The notes under the pieces: generated by a model | Seen by the model: only the letters and a program-made list of their open reading frames with translations | The model's database searches: none | Told to the model about the DNA's origin: nothing | Shown here: positions 26,022 through 33,293 of the stretch, piece by piece | Position numbering within the stretch: the stretch's first letter is position 1 | Layout: every line of letters starts with the position of its first letter | Made by a program: the position numbers and the translations under genes | Origin: Nocardia arthritidis | GTDB lineage: Bacteria; Actinomycetota; Actinomycetes; Mycobacteriales; Mycobacteriaceae | DNA: 64,000 nt | Direction: 5' to 3' | NCBI RefSeq assembly: GCF_011801145.1 | Contig: NZ_CP046172.1 | Span: 930,001-994,000, forward strand

Positions 26022-26956
26022 GGGGCCACCACGTGGAGCAGCCAGTTCCAGAATCCGGCGTAGTCGACGGCCGTGGAGACCACGAGTTCGTGTCCGGCCG
26101 GATCGCGGCGCAGGCGCGCGTCGCGTTCGATCTGCACCCGTTCGAGGTGAAAGTCGGTGAACGGCAGCCCGAGTGCCGCACTGACGGTCAGTGGGTCGTG
26201 CATCCAGGAACCGCCGCGTCGGGTGAACCAGGCGTCGAAGTTCGCTGTCACCAACCTCGCCCATGACGGTGCGTTGGTGGTGGCGAGTCGTCGGTAGAGG
26301 TCGTCGTCGGCCGTGACGTGGAGAGCAGGGTGTGCGGTGTGGTCCGACAACACCAGTCGCGGACGGTTCAGCAGTCGCAGCGCCAGACCCGCCGAGCGGG
26401 GATCGGTGTGAAAGTTGTGCGAGGCGCGATCGGGGTGACGGTAGTGATCGAGCCAGCCGCCCATCTGGGTGACGGCCAGCCGGTCGGCCAGGTCTGGGAC
26501 GACCGACAGGAGATGGGCAAGGTTGGTCAGCGGGCCCAGCCCGATCCAGCGGATCGGACCTGTTGTCGCGGAGACGATCCGGGTGGTCGCGGTGACAAAC
26601 GCGGCGGATTGGTCTGGGACGCCGGTGATGTGGTCGTCGAGGAGAAACCGGTCACCACCAAGTTCGATTCCCGCGTAGACCGGAACGTCGTTGCGGTCCA
26701 GGGCATCCAGCACCGTACGTGCGAGTTTCGCACGGCGGCAGTTGGTTTCGTCCGCAGTGATCACCACCAGGTTCTCAACCCGGCGGGCCGCAACCACCAG
26801 GGCAACGATATCGTCGGCGTCGTAGCCGATATCGGTGTCTAGAAATACGATCGGATGCCGCATGTCGTCGAGGCGGCGGTGTCGATCACTACTGCCCGCC
26901 GTCAGGTTGGTGGTGTCATCAACATGTTGTATGGGCGTATCGGTAGACATCGGCAT
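26018..26956 (-). CDS. Nucleoside hydrolase-like protein
   Basis: A 312-residue protein from ATG 26956, chosen because AAAGAGG lies 8 nt before it. The calcium-binding signature of inosine-uridine hydrolases is present as DTDIGYDADDIVAL (Asp40 onwards; family form DTDPGxDDxxA). Further family-like parts are PVYAGIELGG, IRWIGLGPLTNLAHLL and GGWLDHY. These enzymes cut the N-glycosidic bond of nucleosides, though relatives can act on NAD-like compounds. The reading frame remains open upstream to GTG 27382, so a longer membrane-anchored form is possible (see the next feature). It is coupled to the methyltransferase gene. Confidence 0.8.
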   Translation of the reverse strand: MPMSTDTPIQHVDDTTNLTAGSSDRHRRLDDMRHPIVFLDTDIGYDADDIVALVVAARRVENLVVITADETNCRRAKLARTVLDALDRNDVPVYAGIELGGDRFLLDDHITGVPDQSAAFVTATTRIVSATTGPIRWIGLGPLTNLAHLLSVVPDLADRLAVTQMGGWLDHYRHPDRASHNFHTDPRSAGLALRLLNRPRLVLSDHTAHPALHVTADDDLYRRLATTNAPSWARLVTANFDAWFTRRGGSWMHDPLTVSAALGLPFTDFHLERVQIERDARLRRDPAGHELVVSTAVDYAGFWNWLLHVVAP

Positions 26957-27382
26957 CGAAGCCTCTTTCCAACAATCGGTTGGCTTTAATTCCTCACCGA
27001 ATAAAGGAATTTCGGTGCGAGATAGACCTTCGCGTGTTCGGCTTATTCGCGGCGTCGGCGGGATGAGTCGGGTCTGGCGTGACCGGTGGCGATTAAGGTG
27101 TTGAAGGCTGCGGATTTCCGTGGGCATTGCTCGGTGGAGCATTCGCGGTGACACTGCCTTTTGCCGGTGCGCTTCATCCACAGTGAACGGCGTCTCGGGC
27201 GCGTCGTGAATCCATAACCGTGGCCAAAAATTCTGCTGCGCAGGCGCATTCGCTTTCCTGTGGCGTCCTTGCGGTCGGATCCAGCCGTGGTGATCGTTGC
27301 GAGTGTGCAGGAGCATCCGCGCGAGAGAGGCGAGTGCGGCGATGACTATGAGGGTGATCGCGATCGGTAGTAACCCGTGCAC
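26957..27382 (-). other. In-frame upstream membrane segment of the nucleoside hydrolase frame
   Basis: The nucleoside hydrolase frame runs without a stop from GTG 27382. The first residues are a clear membrane helix (LLPIAITLIVIAALASLARMLL), then a basic linker of about 115 residues. An AGGAG lies 5 nt before GTG 27382, a strong start signal. Either one 454-residue anchored hydrolase is made, or both starts are used to give anchored and soluble forms. A third option is a separate small membrane protein whose stop was lost. Confidence 0.5.
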
Positions 27383-27427
27383 GGGAACTCCTATCGAAAT
27401 GGGTGGTATCCGATTGCCGAGCCTGCG

Positions 27428-27865
27428 TCAGGCGAGTGGAAACAGCGCGGGTAGGCGGCGGGTGCCGTGGGCGAGTTCGTCGGCGAGGTCCTGATAGGCG
27501 TGTCCGGCTTCGTCGAGCTGGACGGAGTAGTCCTCGAATAGGCTGCCTGGCGCGGCGGCCAGCGCGATGTAGGTCAGGTTGGTCAGCTGGGCGATTTGGT
27601 CGATGACCTGCCCCATCGTGTGAGTGTGGATACGCGCATCCTGATGCGGTGACGGCGCGGCCATAACCACCCATAGGTCTATGTCGCGCATCAACCGAGC
27701 ACGGTGCCAATCGAGCTCTTCTGCCGCCCACAGCGGTGTTTGCTCGCGCCGGTGATGCAGTAACGCCAGCTCCCCTGCGGCATCGAGCATCGGATGATCG
27801 TCGGTGGGAAAACCTCTGCAGGCGGCCAGGATTGCGTCCCTCGAGGGAAATGGGGTCACGATCAT
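27428..27865 (-). CDS. DUF4254-like protein, copy B
   Basis: A 145-residue paralogue of the copies at 24754 and 27862. It has RDAILAACRGFP, ELDWHRARLMRDIDLWVV, the signature HTHTMGQVIDQIAQL and a GHAYQDLADELAHGTRRLP tail. Start at ATG 27865 with GGAAGGA upstream; it overlaps the stop of copy C (ATGA), so B and C are co-translated. Divergence among the three copies is high outside the two motif helices, which argues for old duplication and separate roles, or for a hetero-oligomer. No function known. Confidence 0.65.
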   Translation of the reverse strand: MIVTPFPSRDAILAACRGFPTDDHPMLDAAGELALLHHRREQTPLWAAEELDWHRARLMRDIDLWVVMAAPSPHQDARIHTHTMGQVIDQIAQLTNLTYIALAAAPGSLFEDYSVQLDEAGHAYQDLADELAHGTRRLPALFPLA

Positions 27866-28386
27866 CGGTGGTCCTTCCTGGTGGGAAGCCGTCTGGACCT
27901 CGCGAGGATGTCCGCGGTCAGATCGGTGTAGCCGTTGGCGAGTTCGGCCAGGTGTGACCAAGCAGCGTGGACACGGGGGTCGGCCGCGTCGAGCGTCATC
28001 AGCAAATGGCTTGCGTGCGTTTGCGTTTGGGCAAGCCGGTCGATGACTGCTCCGATGGTCTCGGTATGCAGGCCAGCGTTGCGATGCGGAATCGGCGCTC
28101 GCTCAGCAACCCAAACATCGATTTCGAAGATGAGTTCGTCTCTGCGCCAGTCGATTTCGGCGCGGGGGCTGGCATCCTCTGTCTGCGGATCGTCCGGCCG
28201 TGCAAGGTCGTAGGCCAGCAACTGGTCATGCAGCTGGCCGAGCTCATTGGCCAGCTGACAAAGGCGATGCTCGCCGACGTGGATGCCTGCGATGGCCACC
28301 AGCAGTTCATCGTCGGAGGGCCAGGCCAGCGGGCTGGTCACTGTTCGATCCAGACTGAACGGCAAGTTGACCGACAGGGCGGGCAT
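27862..28386 (-). CDS. DUF4254-like protein, copy C
   Basis: A 174-residue member of the trio, with a longer N-terminus (SVNLPFSLDRTVTSPLAW). Core motifs are EIDWRRDELIFEIDVWVAE, HTETIGAVIDRLAQT and GYTDLTADILARSRRLP. It starts at ATG 28386, 4 nt after the stop of the next upstream gene, and overlaps copy B. Three copies in one transcription unit is unusual and is the main reason this cluster stands out. Function unknown. Confidence 0.65.
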   Translation of the reverse strand: MPALSVNLPFSLDRTVTSPLAWPSDDELLVAIAGIHVGEHRLCQLANELGQLHDQLLAYDLARPDDPQTEDASPRAEIDWRRDELIFEIDVWVAERAPIPHRNAGLHTETIGAVIDRLAQTQTHASHLLMTLDAADPRVHAAWSHLAELANGYTDLTADILARSRRLPTRKDHR

Positions 28387-28390
28387 GAGA

Positions 28391-28855
28391 TCAGCACCGT
28401 TGCAACGAAGTCGGCACCGATCCGTCGAGCGCGCGCCGAGCGGCCATGAGCACGAGATTGCGCGGCGGAACGGCGCTGGCGTTCAACGGAGGTGCAACCC
28501 AGAACCACCCGATCTGCGTGTCCGTCATCGGCAGCCACACCCGTGCGGATTGATCGAGTATTCGAATCCCTTGTTGGGCAAGGGAACTCAATGCCGGTGG
28601 TTTGAGCGCCCCGCCACGGTTCGGGCCGACAAGGACGATCCAATCCCGGCGTTCGCGCTGATAGGTGATGACCGGGACGATCCACTCATCGGCCAGCATT
28701 TCCTTTACCGCCGCACCGAGTCGTGGCGGCAGCACCACCGCGCCGAGGCGGTCGCTGGTCAGGATCGACACCTTGCCGAAGGTCAGCTGAACCGGAAACC
28801 CGCGCTCCAAGTAGACATAGGCAACCTCGTTCGGATTGTGGCAGCGCTCGAACAT
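28391..28855 (-). CDS. Conserved-looking hypothetical protein of the DUF4254 cluster
   Basis: A 154-residue soluble protein. It has alternating strands and helices (VQLTFGKVSILTSDRLGAVVLPP, shown only in part; WIVPVITYQRERRDWIVLVGPN; VWLPMTDTQIGWFWVAPP). The C-terminal strand pair faintly recalls the N-terminal half of primase-polymerase domains, but no catalytic acid motif can be identified, so I do not assign that. ATG 28855 was chosen because AGGGGG lies 5 nt upstream; GTG 28858 is too close. It overlaps the stop of the next gene. Confidence 0.5.
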   Translation of the reverse strand: MFERCHNPNEVAYVYLERGFPVQLTFGKVSILTSDRLGAVVLPPRLGAAVKEMLADEWIVPVITYQRERRDWIVLVGPNRGGALKPPALSSLAQQGIRILDQSARVWLPMTDTQIGWFWVAPPLNASAVPPRNLVLMAARRALDGSVPTSLQRC

Positions 28856-29154
28856 CACTGCCCCCTACGGAACAACCGGTCATGCCAACCTCGGCCATCA
28901 GCGGGTGTGGGATGCCAAGGGCGCTCGTTCGCCGCCATTCCGACCAGCTCCAGCGCGGTGAGTCCGAGCGGCGCGGCGTATGCCTGAATCGCGGCCAATT
29001 CTTCGGCGGCACGGAGGGCCGCAAGTGCTTGGTCGGTCGAAAGGGTTCGGCCGGGCAGGAAACTGACGACCCATCCACCATCGCCAGTGCATCGAGCCTG
29101 GTGCCGTGTGATGTCGCTCGTCATCAGCGCGGCGTTCTTCACGTGTACGGACAT
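28855..29154 (-). CDS. Small hypothetical protein, first gene of the DUF4254 cluster
   Basis: A 99-residue protein from ATG 29154. The N-terminal half is strand-rich (GDGGWVVSFLPGRTLSTDQ) and the second half helical (ALAALRAAEELAAIQAYAAPLGL), ending in a basic stretch (DGRGWHDRLFRRGQ). No family recognised. It is the promoter-proximal gene of the cluster and lies back-to-back with the XRE/DUF5753 regulator at 29313, suggesting that the regulator controls it. Confidence 0.5.
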   Translation of the reverse strand: MSVHVKNAALMTSDITRHQARCTGDGGWVVSFLPGRTLSTDQALAALRAAEELAAIQAYAAPLGLTALELVGMAANERPWHPTPADGRGWHDRLFRRGQ

Positions 29155-29227
29155 GGGCGCGAACCCTTCATCAGATGACGGTGACCCCGTCAAGGTTTGT
29201 GACTGGGAACACATCAGACGGTACATC

Positions 29228-29240
29228 TGACAACTTGTCA
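29228..29240. promoter_or_regulatory. Palindrome in the divergent promoter region
   Basis: TGACAA-C-TTGTCA is a perfect inverted repeat between the minus-strand DUF4254 cluster and the plus-strand XRE/DUF5753 gene. A second weaker pair TCAGA...TCTGA lies just left (29214-29230). Its place fits an operator for the XRE regulator; this is untested. Confidence 0.45.
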
Positions 29241-29312
29241 AAACAACACTCATGCGAGACTTCGCGGGAGTTGTAGGATGGCGTCGCCGATCTGACGACG
29301 AAAGGGGCTTCG

Positions 29313-30176
29313 ATGGCACCGACGTCGCCCACCGTGGCGCGCTGGGAACTCACGCTTCGCCTCAACGAGTGGCGGAAGCAGCTTGGTATCGACGTCGATA
29401 CGGCGGCGAAGGCGCTGAAGATCACCCGAAACCACTGGTGGCAGATCATGAGCGACCGGCGAGCGCTGACCGACGATCACTTCGAGGCCATGATGAAGCT
29501 CTTCGGGATCGGTGCCGATGAGCAGCGGGAATTGCGCGCATTGCGGAACGAGGCGCGGGAGCGCGGCTGGTGGTCCGAGTATTCGGGCCTGTTCAGCGAC
29601 GAGAACCGACGTCTATTCGGACTGGAACACGGCGCGCAGGCCGTCCAAAGCTACGAAGGTCTGCTCATTCCGGGCCTGCTCCAGACGGAGAACTATGCGC
29701 GAGCAATCATGGAATCCGACATAGCGCGGATCCGGCCAGTCGACGCTGAGCGCTACATCGAAGCGCGAATGCGGAGGCAGAAGCGGTTGATTGGAGATGA
29801 CCGGCTCCAACTCACCGCCGTGATCAGTCAAGCGGCGCTGGTTCAGCAAACCGGTGGATCTGCGGTGCTCCGTGAGCAGCTGGCTCACCTCGTTGAGATG
29901 GTGCGCAACAAGGACGCCTCCGTCGATGTGCGAATCGTGCCGTTCTCGGCAACGCGGCGGCCGATCCTCAGCGGCTCGCCGTTCCACCTCATCGACTTCG
30001 CAAGCTCGGTGTTGCCGACCCTCGCCTGGCACGAATCGGTTGCTACGCATGGAATCATCGACGATCCGGCCCGCGTTCGCGAGCTGCGTATCATCTATGC
30101 ACAACAGTTTGAATCGGCTTTGAGTCAGAGTGATTCGCTTGCTCTGATCGAGCAGACCGCAGATGGGATAGCCTGA
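29313..30176 (+). CDS. XRE-family regulator with DUF5753 domain
   Basis: A 287-residue protein. Residues 10-70 form an XRE helix-turn-helix (WRKQLGIDVDTAAKALKITR, then WWQIMSDRRALT). Residues 100-280 match the DUF5753 sensor-like domain, with the conserved LIPGLLQTENYARA segment and a C-terminal SSVLPTLAWHES region. XRE/DUF5753 proteins in actinomycetes are usually encoded beside a DUF397 protein and regulate development or local genes. Here the DUF397 gene follows 3 nt later. It is divergent from the DUF4254 cluster, its likely target. Confidence 0.85.
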   Translation: MAPTSPTVARWELTLRLNEWRKQLGIDVDTAAKALKITRNHWWQIMSDRRALTDDHFEAMMKLFGIGADEQRELRALRNEARERGWWSEYSGLFSDENRRLFGLEHGAQAVQSYEGLLIPGLLQTENYARAIMESDIARIRPVDAERYIEARMRRQKRLIGDDRLQLTAVISQAALVQQTGGSAVLREQLAHLVEMVRNKDASVDVRIVPFSATRRPILSGSPFHLIDFASSVLPTLAWHESVATHGIIDDPARVRELRIIYAQQFESALSQSDSLALIEQTADGIA

Positions 30177-30179
30177 AAT

Positions 30180-30477
30180 ATGCGCACCACCGAGACCGTC
30201 GACGAACCGCGGAGCGGCTGGTTCAAGTCCTCCAGATCCAACGACGGCCCCAACTGCGTCGAGGTGAAGTTCGAAGGTGACTCCGTGCTCATCCGCGACA
30301 GCAAATACCTCCGGGATCCTGCCAACGAGCCGTCCGCGCAACCGGTCATCACCGTGCCCGTTAGGGCTTGGGACCGGTTCCTCGGCATCGCAACAGGTTT
30401 GGCCGTTGTATCCGACGAGGTGCCTACGATTGATCGTCATGAATCGGGCCAGGTGTCCATTGTCGCGAACGGCGGGC
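30180..30477 (+). pseudogene. DUF397 gene, 5' fragment interrupted by IS3-family element
   Basis: The fragment starts at ATG 30180 and has a full first DUF397 unit (WFKSSRSNDGPNCVEVKF, VLIRDSKY, then VRAWDRFLGI). A second unit begins (VSIVANGG) and is cut by the insertion sequence at codon 100. Removing the element and one GGC target copy rejoins the frame exactly to the fragment at 31817-31896, giving GGPALTFTADEWDAF and a normal end. The gene therefore encoded a tandem DUF397 protein. As it stands the frame runs on into the element for 28 more codons. Confidence 0.8.
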
Positions 30478-30528
30478 TGAGCCACCCCGGTGAGTCCGGA
30501 GACTTCATCTCTTGGGAAGGATGGAGTC

Positions 30529-30846
30529 GTGTCGAGGAGGAAGTACCCGGACGAGCTGCGTGAGCGGGCCGTGCGGATGTTTGGTGAGATCCGTGATCAG
30601 CATGGGTCGGAGTGGGCGGCGATGCGGGCGGTCGCCGAGTTGTTGGGTGTGGGTCATCCGGAGACGGTTCGTGGGTGGGTGCGTCAAAGTGAGGTCGATA
30701 CCGGTGCTCGCTCGGGGGTGACGACCGGGGAGTCCGAGGAGCTGAAACGGCTGCGGCGTGAGAACGCAGAACTCAAGCGCGCCAACGCAATTCTGAAAGC
30801 GGCGTCGGCTTTCTTCGCGGCCGAGATAGACCGGCCACAACGCTGA
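30529..30846 (+). CDS. IS3-family transposase OrfA
   Basis: A 105-residue DNA-binding subunit starting at GTG 30529. It has the IS3 OrfA helix-turn-helix (YPDELRERAVRMFGEIRD; HPETVRGWVRQSEVD) and a C-terminal leucine-zipper-like helix (LKRLRRENAELKRANAILK) ending in AFFAAEIDRP, the normal place for frameshifting into OrfB. The stop is at 30844-30846. Confidence 0.9.
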   Translation: MSRRKYPDELRERAVRMFGEIRDQHGSEWAAMRAVAELLGVGHPETVRGWVRQSEVDTGARSGVTTGESEELKRLRRENAELKRANAILKAASAFFAAEIDRPQR

Positions 30847-31790
30847 TAATCCGGTTCATCACCGAACACCAGGGCCGCCGTGATGCCGACGGCCTGCGGT
30901 GGGGCATCGAGTCTATCTGCGCCGGGCTCACAGAGCTCGGCGTGAAAGTCGCCCCGTCGACCTATTACGAACACCGCCGTCGCACCGTCACCAAGCAGCA
31001 GCTGCGTGACGAGGAACTGGCCGTGGAGATAAGGCGTGTGCACCGCGAGAATTTCGGCGTGTATGGCGCGAGAAAGGTGTGGCTGCAATTGAACCGGGAA
31101 GACATCCCGGTGGCGCGCTGCACGGTGGAGCGGCTCATGCGCCGGCTCGGGTTACGAGGCGCGATGCGCGGCAAGGTCAAACGCACCACGATCCCGGACC
31201 CGAACGCGCAGCGGCCGGCGGATCTAGTGCAGCGTAAGTTCGCTCCGGCGGCGCCGAACCGGCTATGGGTTGCCGACATCACCTATGTGTCGACGTGGTC
31301 GGGGTGGGTGTATGTGGCATTCGTCGTGGACGCCTATGCGCGGCGCGTTATCGGCTGGCGCACATCCACGTCGATGACCGCCGCGTTGGTGCTCGACGCG
31401 ATCGAGCATGCCATCTGGACTCGTGAACGCGAGGGCTGGAACGTGAAAGATGTTGTGCACCATAATGATCGAGGATCGCAATACACGTCGGTGAAATTCA
31501 CCGAACGGCTTGCCGAAGCCGGGATCCAGCCCAGCGTAGGAGCGGTGGGATCGAGCTTCGACAACGCACTCGCCGAAACGATCAACGGCCTCTATAAAAC
31601 CGAGTTGATCAAACCGCGGGCACCGTGGCGCACCGTGGATCACGTCGAGTTGGCCACCGCTGAATGGGTGGACTGGTTCAACCACCGGCGCCTCTACCAG
31701 CACTGCGGGGACATGCCACCCGCCCAGATGGAGACCGCCTACTACGCTCAGAACCCAGCCCAGCAACCTGCTGAGCTGTCACACCAGTAA
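30834..31790 (+). CDS. IS3-family transposase OrfB (rve/DDE integrase)
   Basis: The frame lies -1 to orfA and overlaps its end; the true product is probably an OrfAB fusion made by ribosomal frameshifting. After the HTH-like region (WGIESICAGLTELGV, TYYEHRRR) comes the DDE core: Asp in RLWVADITYV, Asp in HHNDRGSQYTS and Glu in DNALAETINGLYK. All three acidic residues are present. An internal GTG at 30942 could start a shorter OrfB. The listed start marks the approximate shift point, not a start codon. Confidence 0.85.
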   Translation, partial: ATTLIIRFITEHQGRRDADGLRWGIESICAGLTELGVKVAPSTYYEHRRRTVTKQQLRDEELAVEIRRVHRENFGVYGARKVWLQLNREDIPVARCTVERLMRRLGLRGAMRGKVKRTTIPDPNAQRPADLVQRKFAPAAPNRLWVADITYVSTWSGWVYVAFVVDAYARRVIGWRTSTSMTAALVLDAIEHAIWTREREGWNVKDVVHHNDRGSQYTSVKFTERLAEAGIQPSVGAVGSSFDNALAETINGLYKTELIKPRAPWRTVDHVELATAEWVDWFNHRRLYQHCGDMPPAQMETAYYAQNPAQQPAELSHQ

Positions 31791-31816
31791 GTCTCCGGAC
31801 TCACCGGGGGGATTCA

Positions 31817-31896
31817 GGCCGGCGCTTACGTTCACAGCTGACGAGTGGGATGCATTCATGGCCGGGGTGACCGACGGCGAGTTCGCTGCCGCGTAG
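31817..31896 (+). pseudogene. DUF397 gene, 3' fragment after the IS3 insertion
   Basis: This stretch includes the second copy of the GGC target duplication and the end of the split gene. In the rejoined frame it encodes ALTFTADEWDAFMAGVTDGE and then FAAA before TAG at 31894. The ADEWxAF motif is the classic end of a DUF397 domain. It has no start and is not expected to be translated on its own. Confidence 0.8.
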
Positions 31897-32443
31897 AAAT
31901 CTGCTCTGGTCCCCGTGTCGAGTCCCTAAACTCGTGGTGGAGTCTCAGAACATTTGGCTGTGACGGAGCGGATCCGTCGCGATTTTGAGATCCGCTTCCC
32001 CATCGACTGTGCCACCGAGTGCCCTCATACCCCATGCTGGATCTGGACTACTGAGACCGGCCAGCGCTGGCGCCACCGGCACCGGTTCGACTGATCGGCA
32101 AGCAAGGTGTCGACGCACGATCACGTCGGCCGCCGCTGCCACGGCGTTGTGTTGGTGCATATGCAGATGCGTGTGCACGTTCACGGCCGGATAGTGAAAG
32201 GCTGTGGCGCGCAAGGAGTCTAGGGGCATTCCCCCGATAGATCAGGCTGTTCGTTTGGTAGCGGTTCACCTACTGGTGATGAAAGGTGTTGCGCCGGACG
32301 GCTGCTCGGCTTAGTGTGCCGAGATCGTTTGATATCGAACGTGTATCGGTTCCGGTTGAAACTACCGGGTGGGGAACCGCCGCGGGTTCGGTGGCGTCCA
32401 AATTATGAATCAACCAAACCGGGGGGACGACGGGAGGTTGGCT
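31897..32443. other. Mostly non-coding gap between IS3 region and WXG100 genes
   Basis: About 550 bp. Apart from one possible 44-residue frame (31960-32094) I find no convincing gene. It probably contains the promoter of the WXG100/toxin operon. Confidence 0.35.
31960..32094 (+). CDS. Possible Cys/His-rich 44-residue protein
   Basis: From GTG 31960 the frame reads MTERIRRDFEIRFPIDCATE, followed by CPHTPCWIWTTETGQRWRHR. The closely spaced Cys and His residues (CxxxCPHxPC) could bind zinc. Composition is protein-like, but the frame is short and lacks a strong ribosome site, so this is a weak call. Confidence 0.3.
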   Translation: MTERIRRDFEIRFPIDCATECPHTPCWIWTTETGQRWRHRHRFD

Positions 32444-32656
32444 ATGACGACAGCGGCACCTGCGGCCGGATCGGCGCAGGGACCCCAAAATGCAATGAGC
32501 ACAGGAGATCCCGGCGAAACGGGTGCGGTTGCGGTGATCGGCCTGTCGTTCGCCACCAGGTGCGCAGAGTGGCAAGCCCGTGCCGCGAACTGGGCGGCCG
32601 CGCTCGAGCGGCTGGTCGACGACATGGCCCCGCCCGCTACGGGGACACGCCCGTGA
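32444..32656 (+). CDS. Small helical protein at the head of the WXG100/toxin operon
   Basis: A 70-residue protein from ATG 32444, with GGGAGG 6 nt upstream. The N-terminus is Ala/Gly/Pro-rich; the second half is one amphipathic helix (RCAEWQARAANWAAALERLVDD). It overlaps the WXG100 gene that follows (GTGA). Its size and helix suggest an ESX-associated accessory protein. No family recognised. Confidence 0.5.
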   Translation: MTTAAPAAGSAQGPQNAMSTGDPGETGAVAVIGLSFATRCAEWQARAANWAAALERLVDDMAPPATGTRP

Positions 32657-32985
32657 CTTCCGCCGAGTTCGCGATAGTCCCGGAAAACGCGTCCAGTGCG
32701 AGTGATTTCATCATCGCGACCGCGCAGTCGCTCGCGGACGGATTCCGGTCGGCCGACGGAGAGGTTGCCGGGTTGATGTCGACCTGGCGGGGCCAGGCCG
32801 CTGACTCCTACGCGGCCGGGTGGCGTGAAGTGCACCGCGGCGCTACCACGGTGTTCGATGCGTTGCGGGAGTTGGCCGAAGCGATCGGCGCCAGCGCGGA
32901 GGCCCTGAATGCGGTCGACGTTCAGCGTGCCCACGCGCAGGCTTCGGCGACTGCGGCCGGCACGTCGAGTCTGGATTTGCCATGA
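32653..32985 (+). CDS. WXG100-family protein 1
   Basis: A 110-residue, two-helix protein starting at GTG 32653 and overlapping the previous stop. The turn is MSTWRGQAADSYAAGW, a WXG motif (Trp-Arg-Gly) at the centre between two Ala-rich helices, the hallmark of ESAT-6/CFP-10-like proteins exported by type VII systems. It pairs with the next WXG100 gene, with a 4-nt overlap, and both precede a toxin with its own helical leader, so they likely act as export partners. Confidence 0.82.
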   Translation: MTSAEFAIVPENASSASDFIIATAQSLADGFRSADGEVAGLMSTWRGQAADSYAAGWREVHRGATTVFDALRELAEAIGASAEALNAVDVQRAHAQASATAAGTSSLDLP

Positions 32986-33293
32986 GTGGCGCGGATGCTC
33001 GGGGATATCGTGTCGACCTGGACCACTTGGATCAGGTGACCACGAAAATCGGTGGGCTGCTCGGGTTTTTGGATGAATGCCTGGCGGGTATCGTTTCCCG
33101 CGTTGCAGCGCTGCACCAGGAGTGGAGGGGCGCTGCGGCCACGAAACATGCTCAGGCACATAAGGATTGGGCTGCTGGCGCGGCCGAAGTGCGTGAAGGT
33201 GTGGAGGCCATGCGCGCTGCGGCCGCGAACGCGCACACCCAATATACCGAGGTGGCCCAGCTCAATCTGCGGATGTTCGGGGGCGGCCGATGA
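32982..33293 (+). CDS. WXG100-family protein 2
   Basis: A 103-residue protein with WXG turn LHQEWRGAAATKHAQAH between two helices. Start at ATG 32982, overlapping WXG100 protein 1; its stop overlaps the toxin start (ATGA). The tight coupling of three genes supports a ternary or sequential export complex. It ends in a short Gly/Arg tail (MFGGGR) and no recognised YxxxD/E signal is visible at the very end. Confidence 0.82.
   Translation: MSGADARGYRVDLDHLDQVTTKIGGLLGFLDECLAGIVSRVAALHQEWRGAAATKHAQAHKDWAAGAAEVREGVEAMRAAAANAHTQYTEVAQLNLRMFGGGR

Larger units (their letters stand above)
30478..31816 (+). mobile_element. IS3-family insertion sequence (1339 bp)
   Basis: The ends are imperfect inverted repeats: left TGAGCCACCCCGGTGAGTCC and right, in reverse, TGAATCCCCCCGGTGAGTCC, continuing as a shared GGAGACTT (25 of 28 positions identical). 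A 3-bp duplication GGC (30475-30477 and 31817-31819) flanks the element. It holds overlapping orfA and orfB in -1 relation. Both ends and both frames look intact, so it may be active and recent. Confidence 0.9.

Noticed and set aside
25155..26063. 302-codon plus-strand frame opposite the methyltransferase
   Set aside because: It is antisense to the methyltransferase, which has intact SAM-binding motifs and coupled neighbours.
28391..28855. Possible primase-polymerase domain
   Set aside because: Only faint strand similarity; the catalytic acidic residues expected in that family could not be found.
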